Shown: piece by piece, positions 22,440 through 33,946 of the stretch | How the letters are laid out: each line of letters begins with the position of its first letter | Numbering within the stretch: position 1 is the stretch's first letter | NCBI GenBank assembly: GCA_009763385.1 | Contig: CM019826.1 | Coordinates: 60,417,713 to 60,481,712 of the forward strand | Reading direction: 5' to 3' | Source: Coix lacryma-jobi var. lacryma-jobi | Lineage: Eukaryota > Streptophyta > Magnoliopsida > Poales > Poaceae | DNA: 64,000 nt | Made by a program: the position numbers and the translations under genes | The notes under the pieces: model-generated | The model's input: only the letters and a program-made list of their open reading frames with translations | Told to the model about the DNA's origin: nothing | Database searches by the model: none

Positions 22440-22948
22440 TAGTTCAAATTATTAATCTAAAAACAAAATATGACCGTTTAATTAGTTTATTTTAGTCTTT
22501 TAGAGAAATGTGACCGGTTTAGAAAACAAAATATATAATACTTTAGTTTAGAAAATGTGACCGGTTTAATTAGTTTTTTTTGAAATAGAGATCATTTAAA
22601 TCATTTGTTTACATAAAAATTAGAAATATATAATACTTTAGTTTAGAAAATGTGACAGTTTAATTAGTTTTTTTGAGGAATAGAGATCATTTAAATCATT
22701 TGTTTACAGAAATTAGAATATATAATAATTTAGTTTACAAATGTGACCGTTTTAATTAGTATATTTTATTATTTTGGAGAAATAGAGATCAGTTAAATTA
22801 GTTGTTTACAGAAATTAGAAATATATAATACTTTAGTTTACAAAATGTGACCGGTTTAATTAGTATATTTTATTATTTTGGAGAAATAGAGATCAGTTAA
22901 ATTAGTTGTTTACAGAAATTAGAAATATATAATACTTTAGTTTACAAA
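22440..22948 (+). repeat. Tandem repeats of about 105 bp in leader intron of first CACTA gene
   Basis: About five units contain 'tttagtttacaaaatgtgac', 'gaaatagagatca' and 'aaattagaaatatataata'. The last two (about 22733-22837 and 22838-22945) are nearly identical, and earlier ones more diverged. The block lies between a donor-like site (gaaag^gttact, 22386) and an acceptor-like site just before ATG 22959 (aacgcag^aagg), so it is probably intronic. Confidence 0.7.
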
Positions 22949-22958
22949 ACGCAGAAGG

Positions 22959-23291
22959 ATGCCTGGTTGGTATGTTGTTTTCGAGGGCACCAAACCAGGT
23001 ATTTACACCAGCTGGGCCGAGTGCAGTCAGTATGTCCTCAAAGTTAAGGGAGCTGTGCATAAAAAGTACAAGTCTTTTGAGGAAGCTTCTGCAGCTCTAG
23101 ATGCTTTTAACTCAAGAATCAACTCAATTCCTACTGCACCTACCCCTACCTTACCTTCCTATCCGGTTGGAGTGGCAGACAGTACATCTTGTTGGACTGT
23201 GATGTGGAGAAATGTGCATGTGTTGTTAGTTGCTTTGGTTGTGGCCAAGTGGATTAGGCTGCACTGTTATCTTGATGTAATAATTAATTAA
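22959..23291 (+). CDS. RNase H1 N-terminal / viroplasmin-like domain exon
   Basis: From ATG 22959, residues 3-50 read GWYVVFEGTKPGIYTSW...KGAVHKKYKSFEEASAAL. This is the signature of the small RNA:DNA-hybrid-binding domain at the N-terminus of RNase H1 and in caulimovirus protein VI (viroplasmin). The key aromatic, Gly-Ile-Tyr and Lys-Ser/Phe positions are present. About 60 residues after it look like read-through into intron. It stands directly upstream of the TNP2 frame, after an acceptor-like site, so it is probably the first coding exon of the same transcript or a captured domain. Splicing to TNP2 is inference. Confidence 0.65.
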   Translation: MPGWYVVFEGTKPGIYTSWAECSQYVLKVKGAVHKKYKSFEEASAALDAFNSRINSIPTAPTPTLPSYPVGVADSTSCWTVMWRNVHVLLVALVVAKWIRLHCYLDVIIN

Positions 23292-23428
23292 TTAGACAAG
23301 TTCAACTGCTACTACTTTTATGCCACCAGTGATTCTTACTAAATTTTATGTCAGACATTTTATAATTTTATTTGTTTATAAGAATGAGAGATCGATATAA
23401 TTATGTGATATGTCATATAATGCAGACG

Positions 23429-26400
23429 ATGACACGTCACTGGATGTACAATGTCGATCGTCGCTCAAAAGAGTTCATTGATGGCGTGCATTATTTTTTA
23501 AGAGTGGCCGAGGCAAACAAGCGGAATGGTTTTATGTGCTGCCCATGTGCCCTTTGTAATAATTCGAAGGAATATTCTAGCTCAAGGAGTCTTCACTCAC
23601 ACTTGTTCAAGTCGGGTTTCATGCCAAACTATAGTTGTTGGACGAAGCATGGAGAAACTGGGGTTATGATGGAAGAAGGTGAAGAAGAACAATTGGACCC
23701 TGACGATGACATTATTGCTCAATACGGTGACTTTGGTGATACTGCAATGGAGGAAGGTGAAGAAGAGGCAAGTGCAGGAGACACAGTCGCTGAAGATGAT
23801 GCTCTTGGTGATGTCATTCGTGATGCACAAAGAGATTTCGAAAGTGATAAGGAGAAGGCTAAGTTTGAATGTATGCTAGAGGATCACAGGAAATTACTAT
23901 ATCCGTCTGCTGCAGATGGACAAAAAAAGTTAGGCACAACACTTGAGTTGCTACAATGGAAGGCACAGAATGGTGTATCTGATAAGGCATTTGGACAATT
24001 ATTGAAGATTATAAACAAAAGATGCTTCCGAAGCCTAACGAATTACCCGCCACTACGTACGAAGCAAAACAAGTGGTCTGTCCTTTGGGTTTAGAAATCC
24101 AGAAGATACATGCATGTCCTAATGACTGCATCCTGTACCGTGGCAAGGAATACGAGAATTTGGACGAATGCCCTGTATGTAACGCGTCACGATATAAGAT
24201 CAGGCGAGATGACCCTGGCGATGTTGAGGGTGAAGAACGTCCCCGGAAGAAATCCCGGCCAAGGTTATGTGGTACGCTCCTATAATACCACGCCTGAAAC
24301 GTCTGTTCAGAAACAAGGACCATGCAAAGTTGGTGCGATGGCACAAAGAAGACCGTAAGGTAGACAACATGTTGAGACACCCTGCAGATGGGTCCCAGTG
24401 GAGAGCAATAGACAGAGAATTCCCAGAATTAGCAAAAGATGCTAGAAACTTAAGGTTTGGTTTAAGTACGGACGGGATGAATCCTTTTGGGGAACAGAGC
24501 AGTAGTCATAGCACGTGGCCTGTTACTCTATGTATGTACAACCTTCCTCCGTGGTTATGCTTGAAGCGGAAGTTCATTATGATGCCCGTGCTCATCCAAG
24601 GCCCGAGGCAGCCTGGCAACGATATCGATGTCTACCTGAGGCCATTAGTTGAGGAACTCCTACTTTTATGGAGTAAATCAGGTGTACGTGTGTGGGATGA
24701 TTACAAACAGGAACACTTTGACCTGCGAGCATTGTTGTTCGTAACAATCAATGATTGGCCTGCTCTAAGTAATCTTTCAGGACAGTCAAACAAGGGATAT
24801 AATGCATGCACACATTGTTTTGATGACATGGATAGTGTATATTTGAAAAAATGTAGAAAGGTAGTGTATCTTGGGCATCGTCGATTTCTTTCGATGAATC
24901 ACCAGGTTAGAAAGAAAGGCAAGCATTTTAAAGGTGAGACAGACCACCGGAGCAAGCCTCGCAACAGAACTGGGGAAGATGTACTTGAGATGATTAAGGA
25001 TGTGAAAGTAGTCTTTGGAAAGGGGACGGGCAGTGAACCTGTTCCGAAAGACGCTATGGGACACGCACCCATGTGGAAGAAGAAGTCAATATTTTGGGAG
25101 CTACCCTATTGGCATGTACTAGAGGTCCGCCACGCGATCGACGTGATGCACCTGACAAAGAATCTTTGTGTCAACCTTCTAGGATTCATGGGTGTGTACG
25201 GGAAGTCTAAGGATACACTTGAAGCACGACAAGAGTTGCAGCGCATGAAAGAACGAGACAACCTACATCCAGAGAAGACAGATGATGGACGCCATTACTT
25301 AAGACCTGCTAGCTACACTCTTAGCAATGAAGAGAAGGAAATCATGTTTGAATGCCTAAACAGCATCAAGGTCCCATCTGGATTCTCCTCCAATATAAAG
25401 GGAATAATAAATATGCAAGAGAAGAAATTCCTAAACTTAAAGTCGCATGACTGCCACGTGCTTATGACGCAATTGCTTCCGGTTGCTTTAAGAGGAATTC
25501 TACCTCCACATGTACGTCTTGCCACTGTGAAGCTCTGTGCATTCCTCAATGCAATTCTCAGAAGGCAATTAATCCACTAGAACTGGCTACTCTACAGAAT
25601 GATGTGGTTCAATGTCTTGTGAGCTTTGAGTTGGTGTTTCCTCCATCCTTCTTTAATATCATGACACACCTCCTAGTTCACCTGGTCAAGGAGATTCATA
25701 TTCTCGGTCCTGTGTTCCTACACAACATGTTCCCCTTTGAGAGGTTCATGGGAGTACTGAAAAAATATGTTCGCCAACGTGCTCGGCCAGAAGGAAGCAT
25801 CGCCAAGGGCTACGGGACAGAGGAGGTCATTGAGTTCTGTGTTGACTTCATTCCTGACCTTGACCCGATTGGTGTTCCTGAATCGCGGCACGAGGGGAGG
25901 CTATGTGGAAAGGGGACACTAGGGAAGAAAACATATATCGGTACGGGGAATGATTATTTCAATAAAGCGCACTACACAGTTCTTCAAAACTCAGCCGTGG
26001 TGGATCCATATATCGATGTACACAAGGAGTTCCTACGATCCCAATTTCCAGAGAAGAATGAAGTTTGGATAACACGTGAGCACATGAATACTTTTAGCAC
26101 TTGGTTGCGAAAGGAATGTCTGGGTAATAACAATATTGATGAGCAACTATATTTGTTGGCTAGGCAACCGTCATGGCACATCCTCACGTACAAAGGGTAT
26201 GAGATCAATGGAAACACATTTTACACCATGGCCCAAGATCAAAGGAGCACGAACCAAAACAGTGGTGTTCGCGTAGATGCCACAGACCCATCTGGGAAGA
26301 GGCAAACATATTATGGCCGCATAGAGGAGATTTGGGAACTAGACTACGCACCTGATTTTAAAGTCCCTTTGTTCCGATGCCAATGGGTCAAGGCGACCGG

Positions 26401-26791
26401 AGCCGGAGTAACAGTTGACAAGGAGTATGGAATGACAACAGTGGATCTCAACAATATTGGATACAAAGGTGAACCATTCGTCCTTGCTGCTGATGTGACT
26501 CAAGTGTTCTACGTGAAAGACATGTCTACAAAACCCAAGAGAGGGAAAAATGATGATAAATTAACCAAAGAGCCAAAACGCCACATAGTTCTTTCAGGAA
26601 AAAGAAACATCGTGGGAATTGAGGACAAGTCAGACATGTCAGAAGATTATGAAAGGGATGACCGAATACCGCCCTTCAGTGTTACCAAAGACCCAAGCAT
26701 CCTGCTAAATGCTGAGGAGACTCCATGGTTACGACATGATCATGACCAAGGAACATACGTCAAGAAAAAGATCACCAGTGTACCCGCTTGA
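23429..26791 (+). pseudogene. TNP2-type CACTA transposase, frameshifted
   Basis: Starts MTRHWMYNVDRRSKEFIDGV just after an acceptor (taatgcag, ending 23425). The N-terminal transposase-associated domain has the Cys/His pattern CCPCALCNN...LHSHLFKSGF. An acidic stretch follows, then the Transposase_21 core (about 24022-25560: CPNDCILYRGKEYENLDECPVC, WPVTLCMYNLPPW, NKGYNACTHC, HAIDVMHLTKNL). Then come the DUF4218-like (25604-25900: VNFELVFPP-type FELVFPPSFFNIMTHLLVHL, HNMFPFERFMGVLKKYV) and DUF4216-like (YYGRIEEIWELDY, VPLFRCQWV) regions. Frame changes at about 24015, 24262 and 25558 break it. The family cuts and rejoins CACTA ends. Confidence 0.88.
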
Positions 26792-27504
26792 TATATATAT
26801 AGTGATGTTTTAACTAATATATTATTACAGCTAATAATGATTATGCATAGTCATGGTTCGTTGATGTCGTTGTCGAAATGACTTGATTTATTTTTGGCAA
26901 GCATATGAGCCCAACTTGATGCCCCACAAGTGGTGTTAGATTTTTCTGATCATTATTTTAATTATTACATTTTTTCTATGTCGAATGAGATAAAAGTTGG
27001 TAAAAGTTTGGCTCAATTCTGGATTATTTTGTTGGTAGGCCCAATTGAACCTATAATTATTGGGTGCAAGTGTGCGGTAATTCAGTTAAACCGGAAAAAG
27101 TAGCAAACCATCTCCGAAAAAACACAAACTTATTGGTTTCCTCACCCGTGCCAACTTATTTGGACAATAAAAGATAAACAACCCAAAATTTAACGTTCAT
27201 ATAATACAAAAAATATTTTCCTATCGAGCACCGGTTGTTTCAGATATTTAAATTTAACATTTTATTTTTGCATTAACAAAATATAATTTTTCTTTACATT
27301 TATTTTGTTATTATAAGAAAAGAAAAGAATTTATGTTACAAAATTTTCTACTATACAATAAGGTAAAAGGAAACACAAATGTTATTTTTAAGTAATTTTA
27401 TGCCAAATATTGAATTTACTATGCAAATAACAAGTATTACAACATATTAATATACCCAAAACCTAATTCAAAACCCAAACACAGAAAACCCAAAAATAAA
27501 GGCG
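26792..27504. other. AT-rich spacer between the two CACTA genes
   Basis: About 700 bases of low-complexity AT-rich DNA follow the transposase stop. I see no open frame of interest. It probably contains the 3' end of the first transcript. Confidence 0.5.
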
Positions 27505-27767
27505 GGAGAAGACCCTTTAGTCCCGGGCCGTAGCACCACCCGGACTGAAGGAACCTTTAGTCCCGGGCCGTAACACCACCCGGGACTAAAAGTCACCCCT
27601 TTAGTCCCGGGTGGGCTTACGCCCCGGGACTAAAGGTGTTAGTCCCGGGCCGTAATACCACCCGGGACTAAAAGTCACCCCCTTTAGTCCCGGGTGGGAT
27701 TACGCCCCGGGACTAAAGGTGTTTTAGTCCCGGGCGGTGCCACGGCCCGGGACTAAAGCCTCCCCGC
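27505..27767. repeat. Central hairpin array of CACTA element
   Basis: Seven or more units resemble the subterminal repeats but with a different core: TTTAGTCCCGGGCCGTA, CACCACCCGGGACTAAA and CCCGGGTGGG...CCCCGGGACTAAAG. It is followed at once by a TATA box (27768-27775), mirroring the left terminal array in front of the first gene. It is 5.8 kb from the left end and 6.8 kb from the right. Confidence 0.8.
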
Positions 27768-29221
27768 CTATATAGGACACAGTGCCCTCCTTCCTCAGAT
27801 CGACGTCAGACGCCCGAGCCGCCGCCTCCCACGCGCCGCCGTCCTCCCTCCGTCGTCCTCCTCGAGCTCTCTCGCCGACGTCCGCCTCCCCGTCGTCCTC
27901 TCCTCCCCCCGCCTCCCTCCCTCCTCCCTCGTCGATCTTCGGCCCTCGCCGCGTCTCCTCTCGGCGGGCGCGCCGCCGCGCGACTCGTCCTCGTCCGCCG
28001 TTCGCCGCGCGCGCGCCGCTGCCGTCCTCGCCGTGGTGCTCGCCGCGCCGTCGTCCTCGTCGTGGTGCTCGCCGTTCGCGCGCGCCGTCGTCCTCGCCGT
28101 GGTGGTGCTCGCCGGAGTGTGCGTGTGTTGTGTGTGCGTGTGCTCGCCTCGCGGCCGGTCTGCTCGCGGTGGTGCTCGCCGCGCCGTCGTCCTCGTCGTG
28201 GTGCTCGCCGTTCGCCGCGCGCCTCGTCCTCCTCGCCGTGGTGATGCTCGCCGGTGTGTGCGTGTGTTGTGTGTGCGTGTGCTCGCCGGCCGGTCTGCTC
28301 GCCGTGGTGGTGCTCGCCGGCCGGTCTGCTCGCCGTGTGTGTGTGTGTGCAGTGTATAGAAAAAGAAAAGAAAAAGAAAAAGAATGAATCATGTGTTCCT
28401 TTGGACAATTATATATGTTCATAGAAAAATGAATATATATTTATAGAAAATATGTATAGAAAATGTTTTTTACCCTAACAAATAGTATGTTTTTACACAT
28501 GTAGTCCGTCGCCGCCATCCTCACCGCGACTAAAGGTGCCCCGTCGTGACATCCTCGCCATTCGCCGCCGGCCGTTGCTCCCCTTGTGCCGTCGTGTCTC
28601 GTCCTCGCCGTCGTCTCGCGGCCGCTCCGGCCGTGTGCCTCCGTCCTCGCGCTGCCGGTGAGGAGTGCCACGCGCGTGCGTGTGTGTGTGAAGTGTTTGT
28701 GTGTGCGTGTGTAGTGTGTAATTAAAGTGTGTGCACTGTGTGTGTAATAGGAAAAGGAAATAGAAATCCATATGAATTGAAAATAGAAAATAGTTTTTAC
28801 CCTAACAAAATATTATGTTTACACACATGTAGATAAAAGAGATTGGTCGCGTTGACCGCGCCGTCCGCCGTCATCCTCACCGTGTGATCCTCACCGCAAC
28901 GTGATCTTCGGCGTCGTCTGTTGTCGTCCTCACCGCGACATCATCCTCGCCGTCGTCCGTCGTCGTCCTCTCATCAACGGTGTGTCCTTTGCATGTGTTA
29001 GATGGAGGAGGAATAATCACTTAGATAATTTGGTTTAGATATGTAAACATTTATTTATATCGGTCATATATATGTTTATGAAATAATCACTTGGATATGT
29101 TTATGGAATAATCACTTGGATATGTTTATAGAATAATCACTTGGATATGACTTTTCGATCATGTCGGTAGTGTTATTTTTACGAATATAGTCTTCATGGA
29201 TATATGTTATTTTTAATGTTG
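27768..29221 (+). promoter_or_regulatory. TATA box and GC-rich leader of second CACTA gene
   Basis: CTATATAG at 27768-27775 is followed by about 600 bases of GC-rich, repetitive CGCCG/TCGTCCTCG sequence (27780-28340) ending in TG repeats. A module 'tttttaccctaacaaa...acacatgtag' plus GC-rich DNA occurs at about 28466 and again at 28793. A 25-bp tandem repeat (aataatcacttggatatg...) lies at 29078-29150. Frames open across the GC-rich parts encode only low-complexity Ala/Arg/Ser or His/Thr runs and I do not call them genes. The region probably contains non-coding exons and introns. Confidence 0.5.
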
Positions 29222-29850
29222 TCAAAACCTACACCCCAAACCCCAACCCTAAACCCTAAACACTAACCCTAAACCCTAAACCCTAAAACCCTAAACCTAA
29301 ACCCCAAACCCTAAACCCCAAACCCAACCCTAAACACCAACCCCGAAACCCCAAACACGAAACCCCAAACCCTAAACCCCAAACCCTAAACCCCCAAACC
29401 CCTAACCCTAAACACCAATCCCGAAACCCAAACACGAAACCCTAAACACTAAACCCTCAACCCCAAACCCCTAACCCTAAACACCAAACCCGAACCCAAA
29501 ACACGAAACCCCAACACTAAACCCCAACCCTAAACCCCAAACCCTAAACCCTAAACCCGAAACCCAAACCCCTAACCCTAACCCCAAACCTAAACCCCAA
29601 CCCCAACCCTCAAACCCAACCCCTAACCCTAAACCACACCAAACCCGAACCCCCCCAACACGAAACCCTAAACCTAAACCCCAAACACTAACCCCAAACC
29701 CCAAACCCTAACCCTAAACCCGAAACCCCAAACCCCTAACCCTAAACCCCAAACCCGAACCCCAACACTAAACCCCAAACCCCAAACCTAAACCCCAACC
29801 CCCAAACCGTAAACCCTAAACCCGAAACCCAAAACCCGAAACCCTATGCA
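29222..29850. repeat. Degenerate telomere-like repeat block
   Basis: About 630 bases consist almost wholly of CCCTAAA-type units (the plant telomere repeat) mixed with CCCCAAA, CACGAAA and CCCGAAA variants. The phase slips often. It lies in the leader of the second CACTA gene, 50 bases before its first coding exon. It is too degenerate to be a working chromosome end. Confidence 0.85.
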
Positions 29851-29900
29851 CGTTAGTTGCAAAAATATGGTGTTTATTATCCTCCATGTCATTCGCAGAA

Positions 29901-31638
29901 ATGGCCGACCCAGTTGACAACATGGAGGAGGAAATGTACGAATTAATCAACAGCGGCGCTAATCAAAATTTAGCAGGTGATGATAACAATAATCAAGAAG
30001 TAGATGACGGCAGTCAATACTTTGCCGATTATGAAGAAATAATGCAAGAAAATACTGGCGAGGTATATACCTACAATAATCTCTATGTGCACATGAAATT
30101 CTAAATTATTTATAAATGTATTTATAATCTACTGTTCCTACATATGTAGCCCTCCGGATCGACAACGACTACCGGGAAGAGTAGGACCGTACGAGGTCCG
30201 AAGAAGCCGTTGGAGGGCCGGTACATTATCTCAGAATTCAACGAGGAAACAGGCCAAGTACTTGGAGAACATGCACAAGATTTGTTGCCCACTGTGGGTG
30301 CCTTGTAAGGGATAAGATCCCGATCAGTGCTCGTGAATGGAAGAAAAAGGCAAGTGCTCCTGATATAAGTTTTGTCTCTGATCTTGATAAGGAACTGGTT
30401 TGGCAAGAGGTCCTTGCACATTTCACACTTGAAACAGAAGATATAAATTTGAAGGCCAGAGTTCGGGACTGGGCTATGAAGAAAATGGCAACACTATTCC
30501 AGGGCTGGAAGAAGAACTTATACAACAAATTTATCAAGAAGGACCAAACTCCGGATTTCAACACTAAGGCCTACGTCAAGTTGAGGCCATTTTGGGATGA
30601 GTTTGTAGAATTCAAGAAATCAGAAGAGAGTGAGGCACGGATCAGAAGGAACCAGCAGAATGCCCGACAAAAACAATACCACCATCACTTGGGATCAGGT
30701 GGCTATAAGAGTGCCATTCCTAAATGGGAAAGAATGGAACGAGAGTTGCAAGCCAAGGGCATTGAACCAGAATCGATAAACTGGCCTGAGCGCGCCAAGT
30801 ATTGGTTTTTTGGTCATGGAGGAAGCCTGGACCAACAAACAGGAAGGGTACACTATGGCGAAAAACTCCAAAGAGCAGCAGAAAGATTTGTTTATGCTAG
30901 AGAAATGGCTGCCAGTGGCAGGTGGCAGCCGAACAGAGACAAGGACGAGCTGACATACGCCCTGGAGAATCTTGAACATGGTGGGAGAACCAGAGGCTAT
31001 GGGGAGCTGTCATGGGTACATGCCTTCCCTCAGGACAAAGAGACCTATAGAAGCCGCGCGAGAAAGAAGGAGGAGGAGGCACAGCGCATGCGCCGGTTAG
31101 AAGAAATGGTTATTCAGTCACAGGCCGCGGCTCTTGAAGCAGTTGAGCGAGAAAAAGCACTTGAAGGCAGAATGAACGAGGAAATAAAAAGGCAAGTGCA
31201 GTTAGCAATGCAAAGGCAATCTGCATCAGAGCCGGGAGTCAATATCAGCCCCCCTGAGCAAATGAAAAGCAGTTGCGCTTCCACAGAGGTCTCAGACGCA
31301 GCACTGCGCTTTCCTGTGGACGACATCACCGAGCCTCTCACGACATGTGAACTGCACATTCCACAGGGGAATACCACAGTCATGGTGGCTATAGGTGTTG
31401 TATCTCCTATCGATCCTACGAAGACACCAAGAAGTCATGGAGCAATAATACCTCCTGGATATGCTAGCGTCTCGGTGGACAGGGTGGTAAAAGGTTACGA
31501 GAATGTCGAACTTGACATTAAAGGAGGTGATGGCGAGAATACATTAGGAGAAGCGGAGAAGACATTCATATGTTGGCGCAAGCGCTATATCATAATTCCT
31601 GGCGTATCACCTCCTCCTCCTCAACAACCTATCCCTAG
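29901..31638 (+). pseudogene. Transposase_24 (Ptta/En/Spm)-type protein, N-terminal part of second CACTA gene
   Basis: Exon 1 (29901-30062) begins MADPVDNMEEEMYELI after an acceptor at 29898. A donor (gag^gtatat) and acceptor (atgtag^ccc) give exon 2 from 30150. The conserved part reads RDKIPISAREWKKK, VLAHFTLE, WAMKKMATLFQGWKKNLYNKFIK, FWDEFVEFKKSEE, HHLGSGGYKSAIPKWERM and HGGSLDQQTGRVHY, the plant Ptta/En/Spm family. A Glu/Arg-rich helical segment follows (RSRARKKEEEAQRMRRLEEMV). A one-base loss at about 30305 (family reads ...LVRDK) breaks the frame. The exon ends at a donor at 31639. The role in transposition is assumed from the family. Confidence 0.82.
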
Positions 31639-31723
31639 GTGTGTATGAAATTAGTGAATGAAACTTAATAGTATTGGTGAGCTAATAGTATAAATGGATA
31701 CTCATACCATGTTGTTTTCGCAG

Positions 31724-33946
31724 CAGGACATCCCCCAACCTAAGTCCAATTCTACATTCACCACATGATCACAGTGTTGCGGACGATGATGATCAAGATC
31801 AAATACGACGGGATCCATCACCGCCACCGGCCCCATCTCCTCCACGACGGGATCCAACACCGCCACCGCCCCATCTCCCCCACGGCGTGATCCAACGCCG
31901 CCACCGGCCCCATCTCCTCCACGAGATCCAACACCGCCACCGACCCAACCATCTCCTCCAAAGCGGGCTCCGACACCGCCACCTGCCCCATCTCCACGGC
32001 GGGTTCCAACACCTCCACCGCCAACAAAGAAGAGGCCTGTCACACAAACAAAGGCGTCAGCCCCACCACCTCCGAAGAAGAAAGCACCTGTGAGAAAATC
32101 AGCTCCCAAGATGACAAAACTTGCATATGACATGACCGAGGAGGAGACTGACGCTGCAGTGCAAAAAGACTGTAACAAGTTCTTCGAAGCTGCCATTGCT
32201 AGTGGTCGAGCAAAGCGAAACCCGGAGAAGCCGTACCTTTTTGTTCGTCCTGAAAAACTAAGGCAAACTGTGGACGCTCACCAAAAAAAGGTACGTGCTG
32301 CCCGTAAGGCTTCGCCAAAATCAGACTATGATCGCACACTTAGCAAATCACTTGAGGAGGCCAAGAAGGCAAAGAAGAGAGCAGGAAAGGGTGTCCCACA
32401 GCTCGGGGAACAAGAGAAGCAATCAGTGCCAGATCTAGTTGTTGATAATGAATACGGTACAAACATGGAAATCATACAACGAGCATATGGAGACGTTGAT
32501 CCTGCGCAACTGCTCGCATTTTTTGAGGAAACTGGTTTGAATGTGGAAAACATACTCGGAGAAGCAGGCATCAAAAGTGCTCCAGAAGTTGATAAATGGA
32601 AGAGGGCATATGTATATGGCCAAAGTCTATACAACAACCCAGCGGCCCTGAGGGATCTTGGTACACAGATGCACTTGCTAAATCAGTGGTACCTTACGGC
32701 GTGTGGCAGAAAAGCTGATGACTACATTTGCGTCAGAATTAGAGACCATGATTACTTCCGTGGTGATGACATCATATATGTTCAGTTTAATGAGTTACAT
32801 CAGCTCTGCCACATGGACGCTCTCGACAAATCTCTCGTCAGCTGCTTTTGCCTGTAAGTGATTGTTTCCTTTAATAATCTCACTTTAGCTTATGTATATG
32901 TATAAGTAATTATCCTCACACTGCTAGCAAGCGTTTGTAAACATGTGCAGAAACATGATGAGACAACTAAGGCATAAAAATGACAAGGAGATTGGTTTCA
33001 TCGATCCATATATCGTCTTCAAGCACCCAAGCAATACTCACTCGGATGCATGGAAAACTCAAACAGAGAGTAATTTGCGGAGGTTCTTGGTAAACCAAAG
33101 GGACAAAAGATATATACTATTCCCCTACAACTTTAGGTGAGTTTTGTTATCATATGCACATTTTATTATAGGTTGACATAAAGATATATATATGTGTTGA
33201 CTATATAAACATAAATGCAGTTTTCACTGGATTCTAATGGTGATCGATCTCCACGAGAGTCGTTTGCTAATCTATGACTCTCTGAGAAAACCACAAGAAG
33301 ATTACCAAGATATGATTAATATTATCCGAGGGTAATGTGATCTTTAAATATTGATTCTTGCTATAGCTCTTTAACTCTGCAATAGTTAATTAACGTTCCA
33401 ATTATTGTGAAGGGTTTGGACTTGGTTTGTTCAGAAACACCGTCCGGATCTGAAAGCGCAACTTCCTGATCCTCTAGTCCTAAATGTAAGTTGTAGAGTA
33501 CCTCCCTGCCTCTTTCTTCCTTAATTAGCATCACTCAGCAGACGCACGCTCAACCGAGAGTACTCTTTTTACATATTGTACAGTGGGTTCTACGGCAGTC
33601 ACCGGGAAACAATTTATGTGGGTACTATGTTTGCGAGTTCCTGACGGTGTATGAAAAAAGAACTCCTTTACAGAGTCAGCAAGTACGTAACATGTAAATA
33701 AATTTATTTTATTTTTTGTTGCTATTACATAAATATTATGTATGTTAATACTTCTTTTTATTTTAATCCAAATTGAAGGAGACATGGTTGAAGAACCAGG
33801 TGATGGATAAGGTCCGCCTCAAAGCAATTCAAGAGACCATCGCGGGCTTCCTTAATGACCATGTCCTTAAGTCTGGCACCGAGTATTGGTTTAATAAAGA
33901 CGAACCAATGAAGCCAAACCAAGATGAACACTTGTATGACCTCTAA
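31724..33946 (+). pseudogene. Ulp1-like cysteine protease, C-terminal part of second CACTA gene
   Basis: Exons by consensus sites: 31724-32853, 32951-33136, 33221-33331, 33413-33485, 33584-33682, 33779-33946; phases agree throughout. The first exon has a proline-rich repeat (PTPPPAPSPPRR-like) with a probable one-base loss near 31872, then a Lys-rich region. The protease domain carries FIDPYIVF, FHWILMVIDL (catalytic His), LLIYDSL (Asp), RQSPGNNLCGYYVCEF (Gln and Cys) and ends DEHLYDL. This is the full H-D-Q-C layout of SUMO-protease-like C48 peptidases. Apart from the shift in the linker, the protease part looks intact. The substrate is unknown. It may be one protein with the Transposase_24 part. 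Confidence 0.82.

Noticed and set aside
27505..27767. CRISPR-like array (regular repeats)
   Set aside because: Repeats are palindromic transposon subterminal units without spacers, in plant DNA.
27724..28422. Long open frames on both strands in GC-rich DNA (Ala/Ser/Arg or His/Thr-rich)
   Set aside because: Composition and short repeats explain the openness; the translations are low complexity and no motif or start context supports a gene.
29477..29704. Gly/Leu/Phe-rich frame on the minus strand
   Set aside because: It is simply the translation of telomere-like repeats.
29222..29850. True chromosome end
   Set aside because: Units are degenerate and the block is embedded in a transposon with DNA continuing on both sides.
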